A DNA stretch of 64,000 bases from Liolophura sinensis (GCF_032854445.1 NC_088301.1:11526281-11590280), one strand, 5' to 3'. Shown: positions 35,966 through 50,522, counted from the first letter of the stretch. The notes: generated by a model not told the origin, from the letters alone. Translations and numbers: made by a program.

Positions 35966-37187
35966 TGGGTTCCAAGCCTAGCGGTACCAGTTCCTTTTAG
36001 TACAGCGTTAAAAGTAATCAAATAGATAAATAATACACGCATTACATTCTAAAAAAAGGCACAAAACATTGTATTGAATAACGTAAAGTGAATAATCAGC
36101 AAGTGTCCACAGGCATGTGACATAAAAATAAGCCGCATAGTATGGTTTCAAACGTCAAGTGGGGTCAGACGAAACATATAAGAGAAAATAACAATGTGTT
36201 TAGATGTTGACTTTTAGAAAGTCAAGAGTCAGAGGTAGTTTGTATTATTTCCATGATACGAATGTTGTTGAAGAGATGTGAATACTGTGAATATTTCTGT
36301 GAAATGTATGAAATAACATCTCTGTTTGTGTGATAAAGACTTCCACAAGTTAACGACAAGCTGTCGAGAAAGATAAAGCCCTTCATTGTACATTGAAGAA
36401 TTGTCTGTCAGGAAAATATACATTTAGAAACATAACTCACCTTTGAATTATGAAGGTATGTGTGAACAGGAAGTGTGCGCTGCCAAAAGATGAGTCGGTT
36501 ACTTACACTGAGGTCAAATAAAGGCTTTCAGTACTAATACTCGGTATGGTCTAAAATGTATCATTTAGAGCTAAAAGAAGATCTTACTATAGCGTAGTAA
36601 AGTATTTCATATTTAGAACGACACAGCATTAAAATGGATAATTTTAAGTTGGTTTTATTCCGTTTTTTGCACATCTAGGTCCACAATCGGCAGTTGTACC
36701 TAAATTTGATCAGCGCAAATTTCAAGTGACTTAAATCAGTGAGAGAAATTACTGGCCCCGATTTATTTTTAGACGCATTTTTTCAACTATTTGTTGTTTA
36801 TATTTAAAAGGATGAATGTCCAAACTGATGTCCTCAGTTCTATATTGTAATTGTCATGGTGTACTAAAAATACAATATAATAAAAAAAATTCTCTAAAAT
36901 TTCCAATTTGTGAAGGAACTCCTCAAAAGTAAAAAATAAATACTGAAGTAGCCATCGCCTGATTGACAACAGAAAACTAACAGTACTTTTATTCACATTT
37001 AAAGACTTTTTAAAATGGAACATTCTAATGTTTGAATTCTGTTAGACTTACCAAAGGTCGGTGGTTTAGCCCGTGCTCTACCGCCACCCGAAAAACTAAC
37101 CACAAAAGTCACTATATTCTTGAGTATGCCGTCATATTTGTTGTGGAGTCTCACCGGACAGCCACAGCTAGGGCCGCGATCATTACT
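35966..37187. other. Intergenic, no gene seen
   Basis: AT-rich DNA with no repeat or exon I can name. Confidence 0.55.
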
Positions 37188-37826
37188 TGTTTATTTATTT
37201 AATTGGTGTTTTACGCCGTACTCAAGAATATCTCACTTATACGACGGCGGCCAGCTTTATGGTGGGAGGAAACCGGACATACCTCTGAGAAAACCTACAA
37301 CCCTCCGCGGCTTGCTGTCAGACCTTCCCACGTACAGCCGGGGAGGAAGCCAGCTGGAGCTGGACTTGAACTCACAGCGACTAAGAAAGAATGAATGCTT
37401 GAGGTTTAACGTCGTACCTAACAATTTATCAGTCATATTACGGCGAAGAGTCATTAGATGTTTACATATAATGTGTCTTCTGTGGCAGGGCGAGTCCATG
37501 CCACCAAAGTGCTGCCGCTGTTGAAGCATCATGCCCTAGACACCCGATATGACACTCTATCCAGTCAAATTATACTGACACTAAATCAACAACTCCTCTT
37601 TGCTTGCTTTAACTTCTCAGTGCTGAGCTCCAAGCTAGACAGGGACAAGTACCATTTTTAAAGTTTTTGATATGACCCGATCCAGGTTTGATCCCGGGTC
37701 TTCCGACTTCCAGGCGGACGGTCTAACCATTAGGCAACTGAAGCGGTCCGCATTGGTGAGAGGCATCTGGATCAATGCGTCGGGCTTGCACGCTAGCCAC
37801 CCCTGCCACGTAGGCCTCGGCCGCGA
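37188..37826 (-). mobile_element. SINE S1 interrupted by a nested S3 SINE
   Basis: S1 runs from 37188 to about 37380, stops at the conserved CTCACAGCGAC and resumes at 37743 with CCGCATTGGTGAGAGGC. The block between (37381-37742) is a reverse S3 copy, with a (GAAT)n tail side and a head ending AACTGAAGCGGT. S3 therefore inserted into an existing S1. Confidence 0.78.
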
Positions 37827-38104
37827 TCAGTACGAAAATTGTCCGTAGTTTAGTCAGGAACCTGAACAATATATTGCTGTATTTTACCACATATAAAAGC
37901 TCTGTAAAGTACGAAACAGAACAAGAGAAATGCGGTGAATATTCAAGGCAACATTTTAATACTAGTATGATATTTCCTCTGTATCTTATTTGATTGGTGG
38001 TTTACGTTTACAATATTTTGCAAAAAAACACGAGGCGATGTTGAACTGTTACATCACTTTACCGGTGAAACAGGTTGTAGCGTGGCTGTCACTTTAATGC
38101 CCCT

Positions 38105-38233
38105 GAGGGCTGTTTCTCAAAGGGGTCGTAACGTTACACCGGCCGGAGATACCAAGGCGACGTATGCCGTCAATATGCGACGTTATGGGTATTAGGCCGG
38201 CGTAACGTTACAACCCCTTTAAGAAACAGCCTC
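38105..38233. mobile_element. Fold-back element M2 (MITE-like)
   Basis: Outer arms GAGGGCTGTTTCT and AGAAACAGCCTC, then AAAGGGGT and ACCCCTTT, then GTAACGTTAC at 38128-38137 and 38202-38211, pair across about 129 bp. A perfect target duplication is not evident. Confidence 0.75.
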
Positions 38234-39470
38234 TCGAATCAGATTTTCACACCAGTCTCTCTCACATTTGTGAAGGGATTTCCTCTACATGACGATTTCG
38301 TTTCACAGGCGTTATACACACCCCACAAAAATTCCTCGGGCGCTACCTTAAATAGTCTATACGATTGACCCGTCCGCTTAGTGCATTGGACAAAACAAAC
38401 AATAGGTAAGCTTACCGGTCTATTTCCGTTATCAATAAAGAATTTTTGTCAGGAAAATACTTTTATATAGTTTATATTTCTGTCATGTTAATACTTCGCT
38501 CTTGTACGCCGAGAGTAAATGTCGATTGAAGGTAATTCTATATCCCTAGGGAACACGGTTGATGCCCTTTGTAGTCAATTACAGATGAACGTTCTCCGAC
38601 TTTCCTGACGGCAGCTTAGTGGAAACCTAAATAGTTAAAAGGAGGGATTGTCTTCACATTACAAGTGAGTTTGTTTGCTCTGAGCTTGGTACCAGGATAT
38701 GTCCAGAAGGTAACTGTGGCTCTCTATCGATCGATCACCATTGAAGAAGATGTTTGCCATTTCTTTAATAATCCAATCTCTAATGGCCTCTCCGGGACCG
38801 AGCCGGACGTACTTGTCCGGGCCCGGAAGAGGAAGGCTTCCACGTGCGCACTATAATCTATACCGCGGAGGTATATCTCCACCATGCAGTGCTAATCGGG
38901 CCTTTACATATTTCCACAACTCAACAGAAGCTAAGAAAATACCCGAGCCCATATTTTTTCCTTCTGTTTTACAACTCACCAAATTCCTCATGGCAGTTCG
39001 TCTGGAAGAAGAACTATCAAAGCGATGATCACTACATGTATGGCCACAAAACTGTTTTCTCTGGCGCAGCTACTGGCGGTGACAACTACAGGGATGACGT
39101 AACCCACTGCATCGAGTCGCCCTCGACACCTGTCTAACACCTGACAGCTACTCAAAATCACGCACTATGTGCAAGCGACACTGCCCATGGCTTCAACCCC
39201 TCGGGATGGACAGGCTGTAGCTCCAAACAGATGAAGTCTGTAGGGACTGAGGCTGTTTGTAAACACGGAGGAATGCTATATCTGATCCTACCTCGTAGCA
39301 ACAGGCTTGGGTTTCTCGAGGGAGTACGCCCTGTACACAGGTAAGCCTGGCCACAGCCCCGGATGTCATGAGTTCAACTAGGAGTAGACTCCGATGGAAA
39401 GTAGGAAAATCGACACTACTACAGGTTTGGTTGGCGACCCTGCTGTTTGTAAAAGCGGGTTGACTGGACA
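38234..39470 (+). other. Receptor 2 upstream region and presumed 5' UTR
   Basis: The last 800 bases are less AT-rich than their surroundings. The transcription start cannot be placed: no convincing TATA box or initiator. Frames at 38741-39028 and 39193-39471 (reverse) lack support. Confidence 0.4.
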
Positions 39471-39819
39471 ATGTGGTACGGGCAACTATTGGAAGAGAGC
39501 GAGGACCATTTTCTGGCCACTGTCAAACCTATCCTGAACATGGGGGACAATTGTTTATACCCTGTGTGTAACGCCAGTAACTGGACACTGTGGGACGGGG
39601 ACAGAACGGCTGTTTATCAAGCAGCCATACGGGAGTTTAAACGCAGTCTTTTTACTCATCAGGACTTTCGCTCTATCATTCTTTTGCTGCTGTACGTGCC
39701 GGTGTTCTCGCTGGCATTTATCGGCAACAGTTTAGTTCTCATTGCCGTCATTCTGAACAGGACGATGAGGAATGTAACCAACCTTCTCCTGTTAAATTTA
39801 GCTGTGGCAGATCTCTCAG
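39471..39819 (+). CDS. Receptor 2 exon 1: N-terminus, TM1, start of TM2
   Basis: The exon encodes 116 residues. It starts with an ectodomain carrying sequons N-A-S and N-W-T, followed by TM1 (about residues 69-95, with G-N-S-L-V), the first intracellular loop (R-T-M-R-N-V-T-N) and the first half of TM2, ending L-A-V-A-D-L-S. The donor is GTAAGT at 39820, phase 1. The ATG at 39471 is the first methionine after an in-frame TAA seven codons upstream and has A at -3. A second ATG at 39537 would also keep both sequons. There is no classical signal peptide, which is usual for small peptide receptors. Confidence 0.88.
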
Positions 39820-42800
39820 GTAAGTGGTTACTCGTCGATTTTTCAGGAAGTTAAAGTCATTTGCTTTATTGTTTTTCAGGAAAAACACACTATAAGTCTA
39901 TACGAAAAAACGTTCTTACTCCACAATCCTTTAAAGAACAAGTTAGACACCTTATCGGGACATGCAAAGATTAGCCGTCAGTGAGAAATGATAGAAAAGG
40001 CAATCAGCAAGTTCAGTTATTCAAATTAGGTGTCCTTTTGAGCAGCTGGTACTATTGACCTGCGTAAATTTTCAGTTAGTCAACAAATATACCCCTCATG
40101 TCTCGGCTAGTAAAGAGAACGCTGAACCAAGGGTAGGTATTACAGTAACAAACATATTAATGTTTCTTTTTGTACATTTTGTCGGAAACTGTTTAGTGGA
40201 GTTCGTAGGCACAAATTTGTGGCAGGATTTGTGATGATTTTTGGTTGATATTTTACTGATTCCTGAACATATCTTATATAATGATGGTCAGTTGCAAATA
40301 ACTGACTAAGTGCCTGTCAGTTCCAGAATATCATTTCACAAATTCCTTAAAGTTTTCAATAAAACAGTGTGGAGTAATTCCATGTCACAAGATATCGACT
40401 CTATTCCGGATAACTTCTCTATAGCTTTCAATAGACCACATCTCACTTCCGCCCCCTCTCCCCCTCTCTTTGTATTTGACTGGCTAATTGCGACATCTCG
40501 CGAAAAATTGTACATCCATTCTTCATTCGCTCTGTAACTGTACAGACATTTCTTGGAAATTTTGTCTCTTTAGGTGCATGTTCTGCCAAATGGAAGCGAA
40601 GGGAAAGGGTTGCCGACCTTCTTTTAGTCATTTGTTATAATCTTCTTTGTGACTGCCGAAATGAAAATAAGTGACATAGTTTACCAAGAGTACCATTACA
40701 CTGTGTGAGCATGTGTGAGTGGTTCTCTCTGAGCAGGCATCGACTGAGATGATCAGCTTCCATCATAAAGTCAATAACACAGACGTCAAACGTCATTACA
40801 TGCTTTATAATTGCATCGATGGGACAAATATTATACTGTGCACGACAAGCGGTAATATATTTGCAGGTATATATCACCGCTTTTATTGTTTGTCAGTTTT
40901 ACACAAAGCACACAAGAGTGGTTCAAAAATAGATGCCACGCAAAAATGGACCGTTCAGAAAATACGCCAAGACAATGCCATTAGTGTACAACTAGGCATT
41001 TTCAGACCAAAGTGCCGTTCTTCTATAAATATTAGATAAAAATATATAAATCAGATCGCATGGATGCCACGCAACGCTTCTCTTTAAGACAGTTGTATAT
41101 TTGTTAAATGATCATTTGAGGTATTACGCCATGCATATGGCCAGTATTTCAGTGGTATCGCGGCAACACTGTCTACTCTCCACTGTCTCCACTGAGTTTT
41201 TACCGTTTACGTCACATCGCCCACTTATTGGACGACGGAGTCTTTACTGTTTACGACACACTGACGGTATTTCACTCTTACCGTGGCGATTACGTCTACA
41301 AGATGAGTGGATGTATCTTTTCTGTTTTCCGGCACACCGGTTTTTGTAAACGTGAACAGGTTGTATGGATGTAGGTCCAAAATGGCATCATTGAGAAAAT
41401 ACGAATTTTTTCGACTCCGGTTTTATGCCGTTTTCTAAAAACGGTCACCGTACCACGCCAGGTACCTGGTTAACCTCCTAAGTTAAAGCTATATTCAGCA
41501 CGCACTAAATTGATCTAAATCAAGCGTATGCACTAACTGCCTGCGACACAACTTAATTTTTACATTGAAATCCTAGTCCAATCTGTGAATTCCATCTGAG
41601 GAGTATACAGTTTATTTGACATGAATTTCGTATGCAGATGTAGACCATTCGGCTTGGTGAAAACGCAAGCCTGACATCGGACATAGATTGGGGTAGAATG
41701 AGAATCGCAAATTGAACATGTCAGACCTTGTATGACTATGACAATAAGTCACATTCGCATTTGCCGCCAGGCGCTGATCGGCACACTCGTCACACTCGTG
41801 GACAGTGACGGCTGATGCTTGAAGCTTCGGCTGCTTTCTGCGGCTAATAAATTGTCTAACATTTTCTGTCTAGTGTTTTCACCATTTTCATGGTGAGGGT
41901 GATTTTACAAGTGGTAGTGAAGACATGCCGGGTGTTTTGTGAGAAATTAAGACTCACAAGATTAGATATTTTATGAGAAATAGCACAGGGCTAGATGTCT
42001 TTGTGAAAATATCAAATACTATGGGTATTTGGCCAGAAAACACATAGGACTTGGCGTCTTGTGGGGAAAGACAAATTACTAGGTAATTTAGGAGTTAGGT
42101 ATTTTGTGGGAAAACACACAGGTCCTGATATCTTGTGGGAAAACACACAGGGCTAGGTGTTTTGCGAGAAACTACACAGGAGTGGGTATTCTTTGGAAAC
42201 TTATAGAAGACTATGGATGTTCGGCCAGAAAACACACCAGATCAAGTTTTAATTATTGCAGGTGTTTCTCGAGAAAACAAGCACGACATCATAAACAAAA
42301 CATTTTTTGTCTAACTAAATGTGCTAAATACCAAGGTGATAGGGAGCGTGTAGTTTGATACTTTTTCAACATTTACATGAAGAGTTAGAATCAAACCCTA
42401 AAACTGGGGTAAACTGAAGAGACTGTATTTTAACTGGTTGCGTTTGTGACAATTTATCACATGCTATCACACCGTCGACGTCGTCGCTGCTCTGGTTTAC
42501 TTTTTTATTATATAGGTGTTAGATATTGCCAGCCAACCGCTAACATGAGATGTTCTGTGAGAAAAGAACTAGGTTTTTGTACTTAAATTGGATTTGGATT
42601 TAACAGTGGTTTGGTTATATAAACGGTTGCTTAGGATTCGGTGTTAAGAGATGTTCGCCAGGATACGTGGGAAGTAAGATTTGTGTTAAATCAGGCGAAA
42701 GGATATCACTTAAGACCTGTTTCACAGTTACCATGGTTGTATCTAATTCCACTAAACCCGGGCAAGAACATACATAATATAGAACGACTAGAGCATGGAG

Positions 42801-45800
42801 AGTATAGCCAGAGCAGTCAAGACAGTGTGATAATTGGCAAAAGGTCGTTTACCAGTTAAATCTGTCCACCCCTCCATCACCTACAGTTAGAGTTTCACCC
42901 CATCTGTCATTTGGGTAACAACGTACAGCACCATGGTTTAATAAGCATTTAATAAACGTTTTAATGAGCAATAATTAAAAGATCATTTTTTAGATTATGT
43001 ATTGGCTATTGGATCATGATTTCATTACGTTGGGTGATATCTAAATTTAGGACGCATATGGTAAGGAAGAGATCGTTTGCACAGAGGTCCGGAACCCTGG
43101 CTGCAGATTAGGAGGGATGGGGACATGATTGGTCCCCGGCCCGGGGGTCTCGGGGGATAGGGACATACTTGCTTCGGTAAACTGCACAGTCCTTCCGGCA
43201 AATCCATAGCAGAAAATTCCAGCAAGCGATGACAAGCTGATGACATATATTTGCAAACTTAGTTTCTCAGTAAATTGCTCCACCGGTTCTCTCTTAATCT
43301 CCACTCGCGACTTGAAAACAGAGGCATCGCCAGGTAATCTCCAGTAATGGAGATCGTATTAAGACAGACGTCTGCTTGCGGCCAGGCAAAAGTGTGACGT
43401 CTGAACCACCTGTAAGCCGGATGATTGGAACTGGTGGTCAGACTACATCCGTCTGACGCAGTACGTCACCCTATATCGATGGATACAAAACCAAGTATCA
43501 TACACTCCCGTGTCATCTAGTCCGCAGCAGTACAACGAGATGAGAGGGATCCTCCAGACCAAACATGTGTTGTCCACAGACGATTACAGGCTCAAATAAA
43601 GGAACTCTACACTTCCCGTCAAATGGCCTAGCTATTTCCGCGATCTACAGCCAGAATCAAAAGGTCACCTTCCTATAGAGTTAGGATGTTTTATGAGACC
43701 TGTGGTTAACAAGAGGTGACCGCTCTGAGGCTGTCACCTCCAGAATCACCCACTCATTCACCGCGAGACGCTTGTCTAAATTTATCTCGATATTTTCATT
43801 TCCAGTAGAACTAACTGGAAACACCTTTGTAACCTGTTGCAAAACGCAGTTCTATACTTTTCTCAAGCATGCTACCTAAGCAAAAACATTCCTTACAGCC
43901 ATGCATTAAAAGTTTCATTCTTCACATACACAATTAATTTTTATTCGACAATTTCGCCCATATCGGAATGGCGTCAGATTACAATACAGGTGATGTGTTT
44001 GGCGTAATTTCATGGTGTTAAAATTTTAAACTACTAAATGGTATTTAAATTTAAACTACAAAACGAGACTGATGCATAGGTCCTTCAAGTGATACTGCCA
44101 AAACTGTTTTAAACGGAAGACCTGATTAAAATGTTGAGAAAATATATTTCATGATGGAGGACGAATCACGTGGAAATAAACTGCTTGTAATCCAAACCAC
44201 CTTTTCTAACATATGTAGAACTATCCAACTTCCTCGATCATCGGGCCTACGTCGAGATATCAAAGATTCTCCGGCCTAGGTCAAGAAACCATGGATCGTC
44301 GGGCCTAGGTCGAGATATCATCGATCGTCGGGTCTACGTCTAGATATCATCGATTGTCGGGTCTACGTCGAGATATCATCAATCGTCGGGCAGACGTCGA
44401 GATATTATATCAAAGTTATATACGATCCATTTTGTTTCTGTCGGACTTCTTTCAGAGGTCACTTGATCATGTGCAAGCATCATGTGATTCAGAATCGTTG
44501 TTGTTGTCAAATTACTGGGCGCCGCCATGATGTGACTTCTTCAGGCAAATCACATTCGTTTTCCTTCACTGATATATCGTTCACTTTGGTTCACTTTTAG
44601 ATGGAGACCCGTCACACCAAAGACTTTAAAATTGATACTTGCTGCTGCCTCGCTTGTTGACCAGTACTGACAGGATAGATCAAGGAATAGGACTAAAAAA
44701 CTGTTAAGTGCGACGTTAAACTCCATGTATACATACATACATACCAAATAAGACAGACACAATAATCCGTTAACAGACCCACTTCGATACAGCCGGTCAC
44801 CATCTACCCGACTGACTTACACAATACGACAAATTAGGTATAAATATAAAGCTATACAATCACCGCACGGCATGCAACAAAAGCTATGTATCAGCCAATC
44901 ACATAATGTCACCCAGTGAGGAAAGAAACCGGACGCCAGAACAGTGCCTATCTGGTAAAAAATACGTTTAAGTGTGCGGCGTTAAACCACGATTGTCACA
45001 GTGACGTAAATTAACCATTAATTCTCCCCGTGTAAAATGCATGGAACACGTATTCAGGAAAGACCATGATATTCTTTGGGTTCTTTCAGCGACATCAAAA
45101 ACAGCTTGAATGATTAACGCGTATCCTGTGGAATACCTGGATTCTAACAACGGAATGACCAATAAAGAATCGCTTTGATCCGGCCGATCTTTGATATGAT
45201 TATCGTGTGCTACGTCACAGATGACACATGACAGATTATCTGGTGAAAAATGATCTGGCTTGATGTTAACTATAAAGGGCATAGTGTTGACAAGTGCTTC
45301 GTATACACAAAGAATAATGTTAAACTTCCTCCGTCCTCTTTATTACAAGTCGCAACTCTCACGACTTTTACTCTCCATGCCAAGATGAATCACAAGCATG
45401 GCTTATATATACCATGGCAAAGCGTATCCCAAATGTGTTCTAGTGGAATCCAGGGGGCACTCATGGGCGAGCAGATTCCACGCCTGACAGGGTGTATCAG
45501 ACGGAGCGTGGACACTCACAGAGAGTATTGATCGTTTGCACGCTGTTCTACGTTATCAGAGTGACATTTTAACCCAACCATATACACTTCATATATATTC
45601 CTGTGAACTAGGCAGTTCAATACCTACAATGTAAATTGTTTTTGTGTGCAAACTACAAACCGTCGTTGTGTGACAATCACGTGTGTTTTCTTACTGTCAG
45701 GGTGCTGTCCTAAAATATCACATTCGTTTCCACAAGATCAGTTAATCTCATTGCATTATGCAATCGTGTCACGTCTCATTGAAGAATTCCAGGAAGACAC

Positions 45801-48800
45801 TGACTTTTCTCTGTTTCTCTGTGCATGTAAAGAACGTCATCCTAAAATCTCAAGATCTTTGATTCACAGTAATCACAAGATATGTAAAGAGCCAAACAAA
45901 AAAGATCCGTCTTATTGTTTAATGTTTACGTTTGTTTATGGTTGATTGACTACATATACCAGATCAAAGTCTGCATAAACTCTTCACGTTCTGGAAACAT
46001 TCTGTGTTCTTTTTACGTTGGTCTTTATATAACTGTCTCAATTTAGTTGGAAAAAAAAGACTGTCATTTTGTCACAAGCTGGGATGCATGCGCATTTTAA
46101 AAATGTACCCCTCCATCAAGAACGTGATCACCACTTACAACAAGAATAACAGCAACGATGTCGTCCTAAAGAGCGGTACGTCACAGCTAAATTGTAAACG
46201 GTTGCACAAAACAAGCGGTACGGCCGTTTGACATTTAGCTCCAGTCAGGATTTTAGTCTTGCTGCCAATAACAAGGCTTATGCTGTAGCATCAAGCACAC
46301 ATCATAGCTCCGCTGTTTAAATGGAACGAAAATCAACATCGTTCCTCTTGGAAAACATGACGGTTCCAGGTCCTTGTAGGGACAGACTGACTGCCTTGGG
46401 TGCCGATCAGGGTCCATTTTTCTACAGCAATCTTCGCGTGAAGTGCCAAAATAGCCGAGAAAAGGAGATATGTGGAATATAAAGCCTGATTCAATAAAGT
46501 TATATGTTGCAGTGTGAAGTTGATTTTAGGTGCAATGTATGTCACATCTGATATTAGATGTGTTGCCTTATGTTGCCAGGGTGTATATGTATATAATACA
46601 GTTTAAATGGGTAATGAAATGCGTGTAATGGCAATCCAACCCGGGCTGACCATCGTTCTCAGTTGTCAGAAGTGCAAATACTGGTGTGTCAAGGTTATTC
46701 CACCAAACATCTGTTTTTTTTATTGTATGTTTAGTGTGATGACAACACAGCACTTTGAGTAATTCTGGACCAGTGGCGTCTAATGAATTACAATTAACAT
46801 CACTGCATTTTTTTACCTCGTTCTGCTTAAGCCATGGTGCTGAGGGTCATGTAATTTGCTACTGTTTAAGCATTTACATAAACAGAATAAAACCCTAAAT
46901 GAGGTAAACTGACAGGAGGCCAGATTTCGCCGGCCACGTGTGACTATTTGCCAGCTATCACACTGTCGTCATTGCTCTGGCTTTATTCTGTGCTATACAT
47001 CTTAATTATATTCTCTCAGAGTTTCCTCAGTTTTACAATATAATTTTCTTGTAAATAAATATAGACAGAGCGTTTGGAATCTCTGACGCTCTTCTTCGTG
47101 ATGGTGTCTAATTACACTTGAATCGGGGCTATTGATTGTATATTCATCGTGTTGAACTAGATCGCCACGTTGGATATATGAACAGTTACAATCAAAGCAC
47201 AACTACACGAGCTACGTATTTCATTATCGACGGCCAATACACTACCATGATACACGATTTGAAAACTGAGTTCATTCATTCGCCTAGAACATTACTTACG
47301 TCTTCCCAATATCTCTGAAAACTGTTGACCGCCTCTCTTTTCATGAGCTCGCCGGAATTGTTTTACATTATATTCTTTCTGAGTTCTTTGGTAGTTTGTG
47401 CCAATCTTCGTTTTGGCTATTGGCCTTACTATCACTGACTTGAAACTTTCATTTTGGTTAACAGCTGGTATACACGTTTCGACGGATAGTTTCTTGTAAT
47501 ATATGAGTACCACGTTAACCGTTGATACTCCACAAATCCTAATCGCTAATTCAGGAATGACCAATAGAGCACACACAGGTCTAATGTTACTCACTAAAAT
47601 ATGAATGATATCTGTCTGGAGCGGGGCCTTCGTGGTTTTAATAGTTACGGGCTTATTGTGTACAATATTTGTGACCCCCCCCCCACACACACATATTTAC
47701 TCTTACCCTAGGCGCCTCTTCTCATACACAGATTTAATTCATTCAAATTTCAAAGGAATTTTTATACAATTGAAAGCTGCATATTCGCTGCTACTGTATT
47801 CCAGGCCATCGGACAATGGGATTGTGTGTTCAAATCCAGCTCTCGCTCTTTCGGCTAAGGCTTTACGTCATGAACTTAATCAGGCATTTGGCTAAGGTAT
47901 GTGCTTAGTTTACTCCTAGGACTTTGACATTAAATCTGATTGCAGTCACACAATTAAAAGGATTATTTTAAATGCAAATCATCCTGGCAGTTCAAATATA
48001 ACAAGACACACTGAATCATTTCTGGACAAAATAGAATAAAATCTTCCATAACAGTCTGATATTGGTGTGACATCAATACTGGACCTTTTTTACCGATTTA
48101 AAATATTGATAAGCTTCGCCAGAACATTTGGAAGGCTTATGTAGGTTTACGGCGGTTATCGTTTGCTCATTAAGTGTTGGCAAACTGTTGCCAAGGAAAT
48201 GAACAGAGATATTATAAAATGTTGTCGCTTCGCTAGGAAAAATAAGCTCATCTGTGTGCGTATACAAGTCATTGAATGATAAACGGCTTGATTGAAAAGG
48301 TACAAATGTCACGCTGACATGTGATTTCGTCGAAATCCGTCCTGTATCGATTTGTTGGGTCTTTACAATGGAATGCACACTTTAACTACTCTATTGTCCT
48401 AGACCATGCAGTATCGAGTGGTCACTGGCCACTAGCGCGGGCTTTGGTTTCTAACGGAAGTCTTTACATCCCTGATACATTACTCTCACACAACCCGTTT
48501 CGTGATTTCACGTCTGGAGATTTCGAGCGAATTATTAAATTGTTTGCTTCGGTGAAAAGGAATATATATAATAGATGGAGCGGGCGTGAGGAATAATTCT
48601 AGGTGTTGTGTGGCGGTCAGCACAAAGGGCCAACGACGTTCCTCTGACATGTTGATACATGTCTTGTAATTTTATATGAATGACAAGACAATGGTTCGGC
48701 CACCAAGATCATTGATGACCAATGCTGTGCAGCTTTTTCTTACCACGGCATGAAATATATGTAATGTTTCTGCTACTAGTCAAAACCTATTGCCAGAAGC

Positions 48801-50522
48801 TATCCATCAAGTCTTGTATCGTCTTTCGTCATGCTGCTTGAAATCCAGTAGTCATACTTCCAAGCTAGCTTTTATTTTCGAATTCCTTTTTTTCTCTGTG
48901 GTGCTTTGTACACCTATAGGTAACATCAAAGATATTACAGATGAAAGACTGAATAGACTCATTTGGCTTTCTCGCTCAGTCTCGTCCCCATGAATTACTC
49001 TGTGATCTCTGTGAAATTCAACTGTGCATGGATGCAGCATGAGCTCCAGTAGGCTACTTGGGTTCACAATTACTGATCAGTATGTATACATGTACGATTG
49101 CACGTATACATGTGCTTGGGATTTTACGTCGTACTTAACAATTTTTACTCATATGACATTATCACATGGGTCCATGCCTACGAAGTGCTGCCGCCACTGA
49201 ACTATCATGTCGGGTTTTGATTGCAACTGTTCATGAAAGCACGATGTTGATAAAATGGACATGTATGCTTATGCAGCTCCTAGCACCTGTTAAGCAGAAT
49301 TGGACAACACTGTATGACACAAATCCGGAGCCCCGACTGGGATTTGAAGTGTAGGACTATACAGATTTTGTATTGATATTTTATCAGTATTTTAACTACT
49401 CGGGTAAAAGCTTTACAGGTATAGTAACTATATGCGTCGTTTATAAGGGTGTTGGATAGTACGCTTTTGTATGGGTTATAATTAGATGGGTACACAATAA
49501 TACAGGATTGATAAATACCTATACTGTATATAGGCGCAGGATGACATAGGCGTAAAGTAACCATTCAATTTAGCAAAACAAACAATCCATGCAGCTCATT
49601 TCAAAGATATTTCCAGATCACATGGCTGTAGTTTTGTTCTCGCCACGACCGCCGACCTTCTTGTGTCCCCCGGTCAAATAAACAGATAAAAGGCTATTGT
49701 ATCGGCACGCGTGCACGCGTCTTACATAGGACCAAAAAAAGCACATATTGATTTATGTTTATGCTATGTTTATAACAACTGAGATTTTGGCAATACAAGA
49801 TGCGGTTGAGTTTTATATTTTATGTGTATTTTTCTAAGTTTTAAAGCTTACAGGCTTAATCTGTGCCCGTCCAAGTAAAGTTACAGATGTCAGAAAGATT
49901 ACCACATAGATACAGACTAGCGAGCCAGCCAGGAACAGACATCTTTATGAGGTGACAAGTTCCATATAAACCTGCCTTGATTCAGCAGCCTGGGGAATGG
50001 CTGTAGTTTACTTCGGGTACACTGTTTTTTTCGGGTACACTGCCCATATACCTTTCCGCCGGCGTATAAGTAAAAAATTCCGACGTATGGCGTTAAACAT
50101 CAATCAAATGAATAAATAAATTAAAAAATCAAAGTCTCCAGCTAACGCATTGGTCTAGCGCCTCACGTTTACCTTCGCTGATTTTATTTTTGGAGTTTTC
50201 GTTCTCATTGAATTAAATGAAGCCACATCTTTATTCCATAATTCTGTAGATTCCATATCACTTTGACATGACATCGGCTGATTGATCCTTAACAGTTCAC
50301 TGTGCCCAGATGCCTAGATGACATTTCACGCCCGACTTCCTTGGTGTGACGCCCTAGCGAATCGTAGCCCCGTTAATATGCAAGGCCATTAACGCTTCCC
50401 TGGTTCAAAGGGAAACCGCTATGATCTCACGGCATTGATGTTCAACGCGACGTTAGATCGGAAGAAATCAGTTCATTTAACTTTTGGTTTGGAACTAATA
50501 CGGCTATCCATGAAAGCGAACG

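Noticed and set aside
37120-37524. 134-codon forward frame
   Set aside because: It runs through the nested S1/S3 SINEs.
45646-45945. 99-codon forward frame with a possible acceptor
   Set aside because: The candidate acceptor and frame do not agree and no homology is recognised.
47292-47690. 132-codon reverse frame ending before a GTAAGT-like site
   Set aside because: It overlaps repeat R6 and the matching copy at 51516 does not keep the frame. No family features.
48321-48596. 91-codon forward frame
   Set aside because: Looks protein-like in places, but has no start context, splice support or known motif.
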